A program made the translations under genes and the position numbers. From positions 750,534-814,533 of the forward strand of contig NZ_LT546028.1 of assembly GCF_900078305.2 (NCBI RefSeq): 64,000 bases of DNA, given 5' to 3'. The stretch comes from Corynebacterium bouchesdurhonense. GTDB lineage: Bacteria > Actinomycetota > Actinomycetes > Mycobacteriales > Mycobacteriaceae. The notes beneath the pieces are model-generated. The model made no database searches, was not told where the DNA came from, and worked only from the letters and a program-made list of their open reading frames with translations. Shown here in pieces: positions 9,961 through 18,589 of this stretch; position 1 is the first letter of the stretch; every line of letters starts with the position of its first letter.

Positions 9961-10050
9961 TCACTCAAGTGCTCACCAGTAACCACCGGTAATCACGGGT
10001 ACTCACCCGCGCTCAGGCGGTTCACCAGCCAACACTCAGCACACTGAAAA
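9961..10050. repeat. Phased 10-bp direct-repeat array (TCACCNGTAA type)
   Basis: TCACC-like units recur at 9973, 9983, 9993, 10003, 10013, 10022, 10032 and 10042, so almost one per helical turn. The clearest are TCACCAGTAA, CCACCGGTAA, TCACGGGTAC and TCACCCGCGC. A further TCAC lies at 9961, with isolated copies at 10060 and 10085. The array ends about 40 bases before a TAGGCT -10 box (10091-10096) that would transcribe the small HTH gene at 10174. It looks like a cooperative binding array on one DNA face, with the HTH protein itself as the obvious candidate ligand (inference). Confidence 0.7.
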
Positions 10051-10173
10051 ATTTGCAGCTCACAAGTCGCCAGTGGCACTCAGTTCACGCTAGGCTGTTT
10101 GGAGCACGTGCGTGTCCGTTCTGCGGGAGGGGAAGCCTGCAGCGCGCCTGATGTGCGGAAGGTTGAATACAAC

Positions 10174-10377
10174 ATGGCAAATGATGAGAAGGGTAAGTTC
10201 CTCACCGTTGCGGAAGTCGCGGAGATCATGCGCGTTTCCAAGATGACCGTGTACCGCCTGGTGCACTCCGGCGAGCTGCCGGCGGTGCGCGTGGGCCGCT
10301 CGTTCCGCGTGAACGAGTCCGCGGTCGGCGAGTACCTCGAGTCCTCGGTGTACAACGTTGAGACGGACGCGTCCTAG
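10174..10377 (+). CDS. Small excisionase-type (MerR-like) HTH DNA-binding protein
   Basis: A 67-residue protein that is almost entirely one winged HTH: FLTVAEVAEIMRVSKMTVYR followed by LPAVRVGRSFRV (wing) and EYL. It is annotated as excisionase family by fold, but no prophage is nearby, and its counterpart sits between proC and bS22 in mycobacteria (Rv0500A), so it is a housekeeping regulator. ATG 10174 is the conserved start; an upstream in-frame start at 10099 would add 25 unlike residues. The predicted mRNA start after TAGGCT at 10091 leaves a ~70-base leader. Preceded by the 10-bp repeat array and followed by a strong terminator. Confidence 0.9.
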   Translation: MANDEKGKFLTVAEVAEIMRVSKMTVYRLVHSGELPAVRVGRSFRVNESAVGEYLESSVYNVETDAS

Positions 10378-10406
10378 GGCTTTTCCCTTACGCGCGCCCC
10401 TCCGCT

Positions 10407-10446
10407 CCGGTGCCCGCCCAGCTTTGGGCGGGCACCGGAATTTTTT
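10407..10446 (+). terminator. Intrinsic terminator after the small HTH gene
   Basis: Perfect 13-bp stem CCGGTGCCCGCCC / GGGCGGGCACCGG with loop AGCTTT, followed by AATTTTTT. It is strong, and separates the HTH gene from bS22. Confidence 0.93.
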
Positions 10447-10466
10447 GTCATCGCTGCCCGCGGCGC

Positions 10467-10598
10467 TATGCTGTTACCCATTCATGCTGGCCCTGCCCCG
10501 CACGGGAGTGCACCTCGGCGGGCAGCCGCGGATCGCTTGCCGGCCCGCGGTGGCGGCCGGCGGACTGTACATGTACACCGAAGAAATGAGGCACCCAA
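10467..10598 (+). promoter_or_regulatory. bS22 promoter and ~120-base structured leader
   Basis: TATGCT at 10467-10472 is a good -10 box, putting the transcript start near 10480 and leaving about 120 bases before the bS22 ATG. This is long for a window where many genes look leaderless. The leader is very GC-rich, with complementary blocks GCCGGCC / GGCCGGC (10539-10561) and the perfect palindrome TGTACATGTACA (10566-10577) just before a weak TGAGG ribosome site. Autoregulation by a ribosomal protein is possible but is inference. Confidence 0.5.
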
Positions 10599-10700
10599 AT
10601 GGGCTCAGTGATTAAGAAGCGCCGCAAGCGCATGTCCAAGAAGAAGCACCGCAAGATGCTGCGCCGCACCCGCGTGCAGCGTCGCAAGCTGGGTAAGTAA
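10599..10700 (+). CDS. Small ribosomal subunit protein bS22 (33 residues)
   Basis: A 33-residue protein, [17 protein letters not shown]..., with 21 Lys or Arg and no acidic residue. It matches the actinobacterial 30S protein bS22 (AURKAIP1/COX24-like; Rv0500B in M. tuberculosis), which binds 16S rRNA near the decoding side. It is easily missed because of its length. Its place after the HTH gene and before a terminator and serB is the conserved one. Confidence 0.92.
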   Translation: MGSVIKKRRKRMSKKKHRKMLRRTRVQRRKLGK

Positions 10701-10717
10701 CGCCCCGCGAGGCTTGC

Positions 10718-10752
10718 AGCCCGTTTCCGGTACGTTCCGGGAGCGGGCTTTT
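10718..10752 (+). terminator. Terminator between bS22 and serB
   Basis: AGCCCG-TTT-CCGG / CCGG-GAG-CGGGCT hairpin, with G-T wobble in the middle block, followed by TTTTGCTT. It is followed immediately by a GCTTATCGACG copy (10753-10763) that contains the serB stop codon on the other strand. Confidence 0.75.
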
Positions 10753-10763
10753 GCTTATCGACG
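10753..10763 (+). repeat. Intergenic copy of the over-represented 11-mer GCTTNTCGACG
   Basis: GCTTATCGACG sits directly between a terminator and the serB 3' end; the minus-strand TAA of serB lies inside it. It is one of 24 copies in the window (see findings). Its placement between convergent genes recurs at 33401 and, with one mismatch, at 59963. Confidence 0.7.
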
Positions 10764-11789
10764 CCCCCTTGCAGCCCACACAACCCCCGCCGCAACCGCC
10801 CCCGCGGCCGCGGCCGGGGCGAGGTAGGAGCGCGCGAGGCGGCGCACCGAGCGGTAGTCCCGCACCGCCCAGCCCCGCTGCCTGGCATACCGGCGCAGCT
10901 TGCGGTCCGGGTTGACCGCCACCGGCGAGCCGACCATCTCCAGCATGGGCAGGTCATTGATGCTGTCCGAGTACGCGGTACAGCGCTCCAGGTCCAGCTG
11001 CTGGATGGCGGCCAGGGCCGCCACGGCGTGCTGCTTGCCCGGCCCGTGCAGGATGTCGCCCACGAGGCGGCCGGTGAACTTCCCGTCCTCCTCCTCCGCC
11101 ACGGTGCCCAGCGCTCCGGTGAAGCCGAGGCGCTCCGCCAGCGCCTGCCCGATCTGCACCGGGGTGGCGGAGACCAGCCACACCTGCTGCCCGGCGGCGA
11201 TGTGCATGGCGGCGAGGTCCACGGTGGACTCGTAGGCCTTGGTCAGCATGTGCCGGTCCACGATGTCCTTGCACAGCGCCTGGAGCTCCGCCACGGACTT
11301 GCCCTTGACAATGCTGAGCGCCTGCTCGCGGCCTTCCGCGATATCCGCCGGGTTTTCGGAGCCGGAGAGGCGGTAGCGCAGCTGCTTGACCAGGGCCGGG
11401 GCCAGCTCGCGCACCGAGATGAAGCGGCGCTTGGCCAACTCCTCTGCCAGCAGGATGAGCGACGAGCCCTGGATGAGGGTGTTGTCCACGTCGAAGAACG
11501 CCGCCGCGCCCGTGTCCACCGGCACGTCCGGGTCGGGCTGCGTGAGGTGCGGCCGGCCCGCCGCGGCGAAGGCGCCGCCCACGGAGTGCACGCCCACCGA
11601 GAAGTCCTCGATCCCGATGCCGAAGGTTTCCTCGATCGCGGCGGCGGCCGCGGCCTCGCCGGCCGCGCGCTGGGCCTCCTCGTCGATCGGCGGCAGCGCG
11701 AGATCTTCGAAGAAGCGGCGCAAGTTGCCGTGGGAGACGGACCACTGGGCCAGGATTTCCTTCGGCTCGGCCATCGCTTCCGTCACCAT
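10755..11789 (-). CDS. HAD-IB family hydrolase (SerB1-like phosphatase)
   Basis: A 344-residue HAD-superfamily phosphatase. Motif I is FFDVDNTLIQGSS (residues ~97-109, nucleophile Asp in DVDNT), motif II a Ser/Thr in LVSATP, and motif III/IV AYSDSINDLPML with K in GPGKQ. An N-terminal ~85-residue helical extension and a C-terminal hydrophobic segment (~325-340) are present. It is often annotated phosphoserine phosphatase SerB1, but the true substrate may be a lysophospholipid or another phosphomonoester. ATG 11789 has GGAGA five bases upstream. Convergent with bS22. Confidence 0.85.
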   Translation of the reverse strand: MVTEAMAEPKEILAQWSVSHGNLRRFFEDLALPPIDEEAQRAAGEAAAAAAIEETFGIGIEDFSVGVHSVGGAFAAAGRPHLTQPDPDVPVDTGAAAFFDVDNTLIQGSSLILLAEELAKRRFISVRELAPALVKQLRYRLSGSENPADIAEGREQALSIVKGKSVAELQALCKDIVDRHMLTKAYESTVDLAAMHIAAGQQVWLVSATPVQIGQALAERLGFTGALGTVAEEEDGKFTGRLVGDILHGPGKQHAVAALAAIQQLDLERCTAYSDSINDLPMLEMVGSPVAVNPDRKLRRYARQRGWAVRDYRSVRRLARSYLAPAAAAGAVAAGVVWAARGRR

Positions 11790-11875
11790 CTTTCTCCGGG
11801 GTGTCGGCCCGGGGTGCTAGCTTATGCGGGTTGGCGCTAATGGTACCGCTATCGCGTCCGCGGGAAGGAGCTGCA

Positions 11876-12196
11876 ATGTCTGCGGGGAATGAAAGGTCTA
11901 CGCCCACGGAGCCGACGGTTGGGCCGACGGTGGAGTTGATGGTGCGCTCCACGTGCGGGTCGTGTGCGAGGGTGGCGGCGCAGATTACGCCGGTCGTCGA
12001 CAAGCATGATGCCCACCTTGTGCTGGTTGACGTGGACGGCGACCCTGAGCTGGCCGCGGAGTACGGGGACCGGGTGCCCGTGGTGGTGATAGACGGCGAG
12101 GAGTTCGCGTGCTGGGAAGTGGACAACGCGGAGCTGGAGGCGGAGCTTTCGGGCCTTCGGGGTGGGAGGGAACCCGAGGGCTATACTTTCGGTTGA
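11876..12196 (+). CDS. Glutaredoxin-like protein (Rv0508 family)
   Basis: A 106-residue protein with a thioredoxin-fold start: VELMVRSTCGSCARV gives a CGSC redox motif (Cys27, Cys30), then VDVDGD and the cis-Pro region RVPVVVIDGEEF. This is the DUF836-like glutaredoxin that precedes hemA in actinobacteria. ATG 11876 has GGAAGGAG five bases upstream; the longer reading from 11801 lacks a ribosome site. It ends 22 bases before hemA, and the hemA -10 candidate TATACT lies in its last codons. The partner is unknown. Confidence 0.85.
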   Translation: MSAGNERSTPTEPTVGPTVELMVRSTCGSCARVAAQITPVVDKHDAHLVLVDVDGDPELAAEYGDRVPVVVIDGEEFACWEVDNAELEAELSGLRGGREPEGYTFG

Positions 12197-12218
12197 TTTT
12201 GAGTTTGGGAGGCGTTGC

Positions 12219-13559
12219 GTGAGCGTACTGGTGGTAGGGATGTCGCACAGGTCTGCGCCGGTGGCGCTGCTTGAGCGGCTCAGCATGGACGACTCCGTGC
12301 AGCGCCGCACCGCGACAGCGCTGGTGGAGCGGGCGTCGCTGAGCGAGGCCATGATTATCTCCACCTGCAACCGGCTGGAGATCTACACGGTAACCAGCGC
12401 GTTCCACTCCGGCGTGGAGGACGTGCTGGCGGTGCTGGCGGACGTCTCAGGCGTGTCCGACGCGGAGCTGCGCTCCTACCTCTATGTGCGCTACGCGGAT
12501 GCCGCGGCCGAGCACCTGTTCTCCGTGGCCGCGGGGCTGGATTCGATGGTGGTGGGCGAGCAGCAGATTATCGGCCAGGTACGCGCCGCCTACCAGGACG
12601 CGGCGGACCGCGGCACCGTGGGCGCGACCCTGCACTCGCTGGCGCAGACCGCGCTGCACACCGGCAAGCGCGTGCACACCGAGACGGACATCGACGATGC
12701 CGGCAGCTCCATGGTCACCTTCGCGCTGGACGAGGCGATGCAGCTGTTGGGCCTGGACACCCTTGAGGGGAAGACGGCGCTGGTGCTCGGTGCGGGCGCG
12801 ATGAGCTCCCTGGCTGCCACGCAGCTGGGCAAACGCGGCGTGGACAAGCTGATCTTGGCCAACCGCACCCGCTCGCGCGCCGAGCGGGTGGCGGAGCACT
12901 CCCGCGAGGCGGGGGTGCCGGCGGAAGTGGTGGACTTCAACGCCCGCGCGGGCGCGCTGGCGCGGGTGGACTTGGCCGTGTCCGCCACGGCGTCGGACGG
13001 CTTCACCATCACCGCCGAAGACATCTCCGGGCCCACCGTGCTGGTGGACCTCTCGCTGCCGCGCGACATCGCGGACGACGTGACGCAGCACGTCGGGGTG
13101 CACCTGATCAACATCGAGTACCTGCACGGCCGCCGTGGGCAGACGAAGACGAAGGACTCGTTGGCGCTGCGCCGCGCCCAGGACATCGTCGCCGAGGAGG
13201 CGCTGGCCTTCGGCTCGCAGCAGCGCGTGCGCGAGGTTGCGCCGACGGTGGCGCGGTTGCGCCGCTCGGCCGCGGAAATCCAGGCCGAGGAACTGGGCCG
13301 GTTGCGCGGGAAGCTGCCCCACTTGAGCGAGGAGGACTTCGAGCAGGTGTCGCGCTCGCTCAAGCGCGTGGTGGACAAGCTCCTGCACACCCCGACGGTG
13401 AAGATCAAGGAGCTGGCCGCGTCCTCGGAGCCGGTCAGCGTGGAGATGGCCATCGAGGAGCTGTTCGGGCTCGAGCAGGCTTCCGGCGCCGCCTCCATCG
13501 CAGTGGACGCCCAGCGGCTTCCCCGCCCAGAAGAGATGAACGCAAAGGAGCACTCATGA
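12219..13559 (+). CDS. hemA: Glutamyl-tRNA reductase
   Basis: First step of C5-pathway heme synthesis: NADPH reduction of glutamyl-tRNA(Glu) to glutamate-1-semialdehyde. 446 residues. [15 protein letters not shown] and STCNRLEIY (catalytic Cys ~47) are the catalytic domain, [12 protein letters not shown] follows, and [13 protein letters not shown] is the NADPH domain (~185). GTG 12219 has GGGAGG six bases upstream and gives [11 protein letters not shown], the family start. TATACT at 12182 is a likely -10. The stop overlaps hemC by four bases. In this pathway the enzyme supplies HemL, encoded at 26077. Confidence 0.96.
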   Translation: MSVLVVGMSHRSAPVALLERLSMDDSVQRRTATALVERASLSEAMIISTCNRLEIYTVTSAFHSGVEDVLAVLADVSGVSDAELRSYLYVRYADAAAEHLFSVAAGLDSMVVGEQQIIGQVRAAYQDAADRGTVGATLHSLAQTALHTGKRVHTETDIDDAGSSMVTFALDEAMQLLGLDTLEGKTALVLGAGAMSSLAATQLGKRGVDKLILANRTRSRAERVAEHSREAGVPAEVVDFNARAGALARVDLAVSATASDGFTITAEDISGPTVLVDLSLPRDIADDVTQHVGVHLINIEYLHGRRGQTKTKDSLALRRAQDIVAEEALAFGSQQRVREVAPTVARLRRSAAEIQAEELGRLRGKLPHLSEEDFEQVSRSLKRVVDKLLHTPTVKIKELAASSEPVSVEMAIEELFGLEQASGAASIAVDAQRLPRPEEMNAKEHS

Positions 13560-14437
13560 TGCGCATCGGCACCCGCGGTTCCCACCTCGCGGTCACCCAG
13601 TCCGGCCACGTCCGGGACCAGCTCATTGCACACGGCGCCCAGGCGGAGCTGCAGATTGTCACCACCGCCGGGGATCTCTCCCAGGCGCCCGTGGAGCGCA
13701 TCGGGGTGGGCGTGTTCACCTCCGCGCTGCGCGACGCGCTCTTCGCGGGCACCGTGGACGTGGCCGTCCACTCCTTCAAGGATCTCCCCACCGCGGAGGA
13801 GCCGCGCGCCCACTTGGTCGTACCCGAGCGCGAGGACAACAGGGAGGCGCTCATCGCCCGCGACGGGCTGACGCTTGCAGAGCTGCCCGCCGGCGCCCGC
13901 GTGGGCACCTCCGCGCCGCGCCGCATCTCGCAGCTGCGCGCGATCCGCCCCGACCTGGACATCCGCCCGCTGCGCGGCAACATCGAGACCAGGATGGGCT
14001 ACGTGGAGTCAGGGGAACTCGACGCCATCGTGCTGGCATTTGCTGGGCTTTCGCGCGGCGGGTACGGGGAGCGCGCGACGCAGCTTTTCGACGCCTCCGT
14101 GTTCATGCCCGCCCCAGCCCAGGGCGCCCTGGCGGTGGAGTGCCGGGCCGGGGACGCCAAGACCCGCGCCGCGATCGACGCCCTGGCTGACGCGGACGCC
14201 ACCGCCCAGGCAACCGCGGAGCGCCAGGTGCTGGCCGCGCTGGAGGCGGGCTGTACCGCGCCGGTGGCGGCGTACGCCACCGTGGACGGCGGCGAGATTA
14301 CCCTGCGCGCGGGCGTATTCGCACTGGATGGGTCGACCCAGCTCACCGAGACGGCGCGGGGCACCGACCCCGTCTCCCTCGGCCGCTCGGTGGCGGCCGC
14401 GCTGCTGGAACGGGGCGCGGCGCAGATTATGGAGTAG
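13556..14437 (+). CDS. hemC: Porphobilinogen deaminase (hydroxymethylbilane synthase)
   Basis: Polymerises four porphobilinogen units to hydroxymethylbilane on a dipyrromethane cofactor. It is 293 residues. [13 protein letters not shown] opens domain 1, [11 protein letters not shown] carries the catalytic region, [16 protein letters not shown] follows, and the cofactor Cys is in [13 protein letters not shown] (~240). ATGA overlap with hemA implies coupled translation. Confidence 0.97.
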   Translation: MMRIGTRGSHLAVTQSGHVRDQLIAHGAQAELQIVTTAGDLSQAPVERIGVGVFTSALRDALFAGTVDVAVHSFKDLPTAEEPRAHLVVPEREDNREALIARDGLTLAELPAGARVGTSAPRRISQLRAIRPDLDIRPLRGNIETRMGYVESGELDAIVLAFAGLSRGGYGERATQLFDASVFMPAPAQGALAVECRAGDAKTRAAIDALADADATAQATAERQVLAALEAGCTAPVAAYATVDGGEITLRAGVFALDGSTQLTETARGTDPVSLGRSVAAALLERGAAQIME

Positions 14438-14599
14438 GCGGTCAGGCGCCGGCGCGGTTTTTGTTCCTGTTTTTGTTTCGCGGGCACTCCACTTTAAGGT
14501 GGAGGAGATACCATACGTCTTCTCGTCTCGGCGTCACCGGGGTCCGTTTGCACCCGTGATGGCCGGGACCACTATTTGTGCCATAGAAAAGATCGTTGC
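14438..14599. promoter_or_regulatory. hemC-hemD spacer with an inverted repeat
   Basis: This 162-base gap inside the heme cluster is T-rich just after hemC (TTTTTGTTCCTGTTTTTG after a GCGCCGGCGC self-complementary block, possibly a weak terminator). It carries CTCCAC-TTTAAG-GTGGAG at 14487-14504, 6-bp arms. hemD could be started from its own promoter here. No known heme or iron box is recognised. Confidence 0.45.
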
Positions 14600-16363
14600 A
14601 TGACATTGGGAAAGATCGTCTTTGTCGGCGCTGGGCCGGGCAACCCCGACCTGCTCACGATCCGTGCCCGCGAGGTACTGGAATCTAATGCTATAGCCCT
14701 GGTTGATCCGGAGGTCTCTGAGGGGGTCCGAAACGTGGTCGCGGCCCAGCTGCCGGTGCCGCAAACCAAGCTGGACAAGGCCGAGGCGGCGTACGAGGCG
14801 CTGGTCGCGGAGGCCAAGGAGGCCGGCGCCCGGCGCAAGCCGCCCCGCCCCGCCGCCCCCACCGCGGCCGAGGTCAGCGAGGTGGGATTGGGCGAAGAGG
14901 GGATCGTCGACAAGCTTAAGCTCGCGCTGGAGGAGTCCGCGGCCGCGGTCGAGCGCGGCGAAGGCGGCGAAGGCGACGTGGTGCGCCTGGTGTGCGGCAA
15001 CCCCCTGACCCGCGATTCCGTGATGGACGAGGTCTCCGCCGTGGCCGCCGCTGGCCTGGAGTTCCAGGTGGTGCCCGGAATGTCCCTGCCGTCCACCGTG
15101 CCCACCTTCGCCGGCATCGCGCTCGGCTCCACCTACACCGAGACCGACCTGGCCAACAGCTCCGTGGACTGGGACCAGCTGGCCACCGCGCCGCAGCCCC
15201 TGGTGTTCCAGGCGTCCAAGGAGCACCTGGAGGAGATGGCGCAGCAGCTCATGCAGCGCGGCTTTGCCGGCTCCACCGACGTGACTGTGACGGTCAACGG
15301 CACCACCCGCCTGCAGCGCACCTTCGACGCGACGCTTGAGACCGTGGGCAAGCTCGACGCGGACCTTTCAGGCCCGCTGATTGTCACCCTCGGCACCGTG
15401 GCAGACGAGCGCGCGAAGTACTCCTGGTGGGAGAACCGGCCGCTGTACGGGTGGCGCGTGCTCGTGCCGCGCGCCAAGGACCAGGCCGGGCCGATGAACG
15501 CGCGGTTGAGCTCCTACGGCGCCATCCCGCAGTCCGTGCCCACCATCTCCATGGAGCCGCCGCGCAACCCGGCGCAGATGGACCGCGCGATCAAGGGCAT
15601 CGTGGAGGGTCGCTACCAGTGGGTGGTCTTCACCTCCACCAACGCCGTTGACGCGGTGTGGGACAAGTTTGAGGAGCTGGGGCTCGATGCCCGCTCGTTC
15701 GCCGGCGTGCACCTGGCGGCGGTGGGGCAGCGCACCGCCGACGCGATCCGCGCCCGCGGCATGTTCCCGGAGCTGGTGCCCCACCGCACGAAGCAGAACG
15801 CGGCCGGCCTGGTCGAGGCGTTCCCCGACTACGTGGAGGACATTGACCCGGTCTCCCGCGTGCTGCTGCCGCGCGCCGACCTAGGCACCGACGTGCTGGT
15901 GGACGGCCTGGTGGAGAAGGGCTGGGAGGTCGACGACGTGGTGGCCTACCGCACCGTGCGCGCCGCCCCACCCGCGCCCGAGGTGCGCGACATGATCAAA
16001 ACCGGCGGCTTCGACGCGGTCTGCTTCACCAGCGCGTCCACCGTGAAGAACCTGGTGGGCATCGCCGGCAAGCCGCACCAGCGCACCATCATCGCCTGCA
16101 TTGGCCCGATGACCGCGGCCGAGGCCCGCGAGCAGGGGTTGCGGGTGGATGTCGTCCCCGAGGTTGCTGACGTGCCTTCGCTTGTCGACGCCCTGGCCGA
16201 CCACGTCGCTGACCTCCGCGCCGCAGGCCAGCTGCCGCCCCCGCGCAAGAAGCGCCGCGCCCGCCGCAAGCCGGCCGACGCCGCGGGAGATGTAGCGGCC
16301 GCGCAGGCGGGGGAGCCGGAGGGCACCGCCGATTCCGCGGGCGCGGAAGAACCGGAAGAATAG
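14600..16363 (+). CDS. hemD: Bifunctional uroporphyrinogen-III C-methyltransferase / uroporphyrinogen-III synthase
   Basis: Fusion of a SUMT-like methyltransferase (residues 1-~275: KIVFVGAGPGNPDLLT, then GNPLTRDS and VVPGMSLPSTVPTFAGI) with the HemD cyclase (~285-545: LYGWRVLVPRAKDQAG, VFTSTNAVDAV, FTSASTVKNLV). The cyclase closes and inverts ring D to uroporphyrinogen III; the methyltransferase half would lead to siroheme or B12. 587 residues, with an unusual insertion of Ala/Glu/Arg character at ~75-125 in the methyltransferase half and a charged tail after ~545. ATG 14600 is the family start. Confidence 0.93.
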   Translation: MTLGKIVFVGAGPGNPDLLTIRAREVLESNAIALVDPEVSEGVRNVVAAQLPVPQTKLDKAEAAYEALVAEAKEAGARRKPPRPAAPTAAEVSEVGLGEEGIVDKLKLALEESAAAVERGEGGEGDVVRLVCGNPLTRDSVMDEVSAVAAAGLEFQVVPGMSLPSTVPTFAGIALGSTYTETDLANSSVDWDQLATAPQPLVFQASKEHLEEMAQQLMQRGFAGSTDVTVTVNGTTRLQRTFDATLETVGKLDADLSGPLIVTLGTVADERAKYSWWENRPLYGWRVLVPRAKDQAGPMNARLSSYGAIPQSVPTISMEPPRNPAQMDRAIKGIVEGRYQWVVFTSTNAVDAVWDKFEELGLDARSFAGVHLAAVGQRTADAIRARGMFPELVPHRTKQNAAGLVEAFPDYVEDIDPVSRVLLPRADLGTDVLVDGLVEKGWEVDDVVAYRTVRAAPPAPEVRDMIKTGGFDAVCFTSASTVKNLVGIAGKPHQRTIIACIGPMTAAEAREQGLRVDVVPEVADVPSLVDALADHVADLRAAGQLPPPRKKRRARRKPADAAGDVAAAQAGEPEGTADSAGAEEPEE

Positions 16364-16396
16364 GCCGGGTTGGGGGGGCGTCCTAAGATGGGGCGC

Positions 16397-17446
16397 ATGC
16401 CACTGCAACCCGACTTCGAATCCGGCAACACCGACGTCTTCCTGCCCCGGCGGCCCCGCCGCCTGCGGCAGAACCCGCAGATCCGCGCCCTGGCCGCGGA
16501 GACCCGCCTGCACCCGGCGGACTTCATCCTGCCGGTGTTCGCCGCAGACGGGATCGGGGAGAAGCGCGAGATCTCCTCGATGCCGGGCGTGTACCAGCAC
16601 ACCACCGACTCGCTGAAAACGCTCTGCCACGAGGCGCTCGAGGCGGGCGTGACCTGCGTGGACGTGTTCGGCGTGCCGTTGGACGAGGACAAGGACGCCA
16701 CCGGCTCCGTGGCGTGGGCGGAGGACGGCGTGCTCAACCGCACCCTCGCCGCCCTGCGCGAGGAGTTCGGCAATGACCTGGTGATTATGGCCGACACGTG
16801 CCTGGACGAGTTCACCGATCACGGCCACTGCGGCGTGGTGCGCACCGACCGCTGGGGCCGGGACGTGGTGGACAACGACGCGACTCTGCCGCTGTACGTG
16901 AAGATGGCGGTGGCGCAGGCTGACGCGGGCGCGCACATCGTAAGCCCCTCCGGGATGATGGACGGCCAGGTGGGCGTTATCCGCGAGGCGCTCGACGCGG
17001 CCGGCCACCAGGACGTGGCCATCATGGCGTACTCCGCAAAGTACGCGTCCAAGTTCTTCGGCCCGTTCCGGGACGCGGTCGGCTCCTCCCTCAAGGGGGA
17101 CCGCCGCACCTACCAGCAGGACCCGGCCAACATCCGCGAGTCCCTCCTGGAAACCCAGCTGGACATCGACGAGGGCGCGGACTTTGTGATGGTCAAGCCC
17201 GCCATGCCGTACCTGGACGTGCTGGCCAAGGTGGCGGAGATGTCGCCCGTGCCGGTGGCCGCGTACCAGGTGTCCGGTGAGTACGCCATGATGGTGGCCG
17301 CTGGCCAGAACGGCTGGATCGACTTCGAGGAGACCATGATGGAGGCGCTGACCTCCATCAAGCGCGCGGGCGCGGACCAGATCTTCACCTACTACGCCAT
17401 CGAGGCCTCGAAGCGGCTGCGCGGTGAGGGGGGCGACCGTGGTTAG
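16397..17446 (+). CDS. hemB: Delta-aminolevulinic acid dehydratase (porphobilinogen synthase)
   Basis: Condenses two aminolevulinates to porphobilinogen. 349 residues. [15 protein letters not shown] near residue 135 is the metal-binding stretch, [17 protein letters not shown] and [10 protein letters not shown] supply the two active-site lysines. ATG 16397 follows TAAGAT (16384-16389) by seven bases, so despite the small gap after hemD it probably has its own leaderless promoter. An upstream start at 16370 would ignore that. Confidence 0.97.
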   Translation: MPLQPDFESGNTDVFLPRRPRRLRQNPQIRALAAETRLHPADFILPVFAADGIGEKREISSMPGVYQHTTDSLKTLCHEALEAGVTCVDVFGVPLDEDKDATGSVAWAEDGVLNRTLAALREEFGNDLVIMADTCLDEFTDHGHCGVVRTDRWGRDVVDNDATLPLYVKMAVAQADAGAHIVSPSGMMDGQVGVIREALDAAGHQDVAIMAYSAKYASKFFGPFRDAVGSSLKGDRRTYQQDPANIRESLLETQLDIDEGADFVMVKPAMPYLDVLAKVAEMSPVPVAAYQVSGEYAMMVAAGQNGWIDFEETMMEALTSIKRAGADQIFTYYAIEASKRLRGEGGDRG

Positions 17447-18056
17447 CCTCCCGCCGCCAAACCCGGGCTCCGGGTCGCACGTTGAGCCGCGTGCGGTCGC
17501 CGGCCCGCACCCCGAGAAGGGCTCGAAGCCGGAGGCCGTGCGCTACATGCTGGTCTGCTGGGCCGTGATGATCGCCGGCGAGCTGCTGCACCAGCTGCTC
17601 ACCGTGATCTCGGTGGTGATCGACCCGGCGCCGCTGAAGGAATCCGCCAAGCAGGCCGCGAAGAGTCAGGGTGACGCGCTGAGCGATGCCACGCTCCATG
17701 CCGGTATGTGGGCCACCGTGGTGGTGGCTGGGCTGATCCAGCTGGCTATCATCGGCGTCTTCGCGGCGGGTCTGAACGCGATCTCCTCGCAGAAGAAGTG
17801 GGCTCCGGGGGCTCGCCGGATGCTGCAGATCTTCGCCGGGTTCTTTGCCATCCGCGCCGCCGCGCTCTACGTCGCGCTGCCGAGCTCCACGGCGGTGCCG
17901 GGGGCGTTCTTCGCGGCCGACGGCATCATCCAGATCATCCTTGCCGTAGCGGGTGTGTTAGGCGTGATCTACTCTTCGCAGAAGGAATCGCGCGATTACG
18001 TGGAGGCGGGCGCGGACACGAAACCGGGCGGCGGTGCGGGCGGGCCCGCCCGATAA
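17439..18056 (+). CDS. Four-helix membrane protein of the heme locus
   Basis: About 205 residues. A Pro-rich N-terminus is followed by four hydrophobic segments (roughly residues 35-60, 88-112, 125-145 and 155-185) and a Gly-rich polar tail. No enzymatic motif is seen. GTG 17439 overlaps the hemB stop and has GAGGGGGG upstream; GTG 17424 is an alternative. It is the position of the conserved Rv0513-type membrane protein after hemB. Function unknown. Confidence 0.75.
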   Translation: MVSLPPPNPGSGSHVEPRAVAGPHPEKGSKPEAVRYMLVCWAVMIAGELLHQLLTVISVVIDPAPLKESAKQAAKSQGDALSDATLHAGMWATVVVAGLIQLAIIGVFAAGLNAISSQKKWAPGARRMLQIFAGFFAIRAAALYVALPSSTAVPGAFFAADGIIQIILAVAGVLGVIYSSQKESRDYVEAGADTKPGGGAGGPAR

Positions 18057-18088
18057 AACCCGCCACATACATAAGGAGCGAGACGGGC

Positions 18089-18583
18089 ATGCCGAACATG
18101 TACCCAACGATGATCTCCGACCCGAGCGATCGGAACCGCCGGTTCACCGGCGAGGTGGGCGACACCTGGCCGCAGTCCCTGAAGTGGGGCTACCGGTTGC
18201 TGCTCGCCGCGGCGGTGCTCATGCTCGTCACCGGGCTGATGCTGCTGAAATCGGGCGTGCCCGCGGACATCGACCCGGAGGTGCGGGGCACCTTCCGCGG
18301 AAACCTCTTCATCGTCTCCCTCGGCAACATCGTCCTGGGGCTCTGCCTCGCCGGCGCGGCGTCCTTTTTCGAGCGCGGGTCGAAGGCGGCCCGCCGGTGG
18401 GCGGCCGGGTTCGCGCTGGCGACCATCTTCCTCAACTTCGCCGGCTTCTTCGTCGGCGTGTCGGGCACGGTGTCTTTTGTCATCGTCGCCCTCGTCGCGT
18501 TCGCCATGTTCGCGGCGTTCCGCCCGGCGGCCAACGCGTATGTGGACGCGCAGAGCGGCGATCTGTGGCGGGGGGTGAAGTAG
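18089..18583 (+). CDS. Small four-helix membrane protein
   Basis: A 164-residue protein with a polar N-terminus (SDPSDRNRRFTGEVGDTWPQ) and four membrane segments at roughly 35-55, 72-92, 102-122 and 127-145. AAGGAG lies 10 bases before ATG 18089; ATG 18098 is a close alternative. It sits between hemB and the P-type ATPase-like gene with short gaps, so it is probably cotranscribed. Not recognised beyond being conserved in this locus in corynebacteria. Confidence 0.75.
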   Translation: MPNMYPTMISDPSDRNRRFTGEVGDTWPQSLKWGYRLLLAAAVLMLVTGLMLLKSGVPADIDPEVRGTFRGNLFIVSLGNIVLGLCLAGAASFFERGSKAARRWAAGFALATIFLNFAGFFVGVSGTVSFVIVALVAFAMFAAFRPAANAYVDAQSGDLWRGVK

Positions 18584-18589
18584 CCCACC

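Noticed and set aside
9961..10050. CRISPR array
   Set aside because: The units are 9-10 bp and contiguous without spacers, and there are no cas genes; a protein-binding array fits better.
10174..10377. Prophage excisionase
   Set aside because: No integrase, attachment site or phage gene is nearby, and the gene is in its conserved chromosomal place between proC and bS22.
10954..12126. Long minus-strand open frames over serB and the glutaredoxin gene
   Set aside because: Compositionally Arg/Pro-rich shadows of GC-rich genes, with no family motif.
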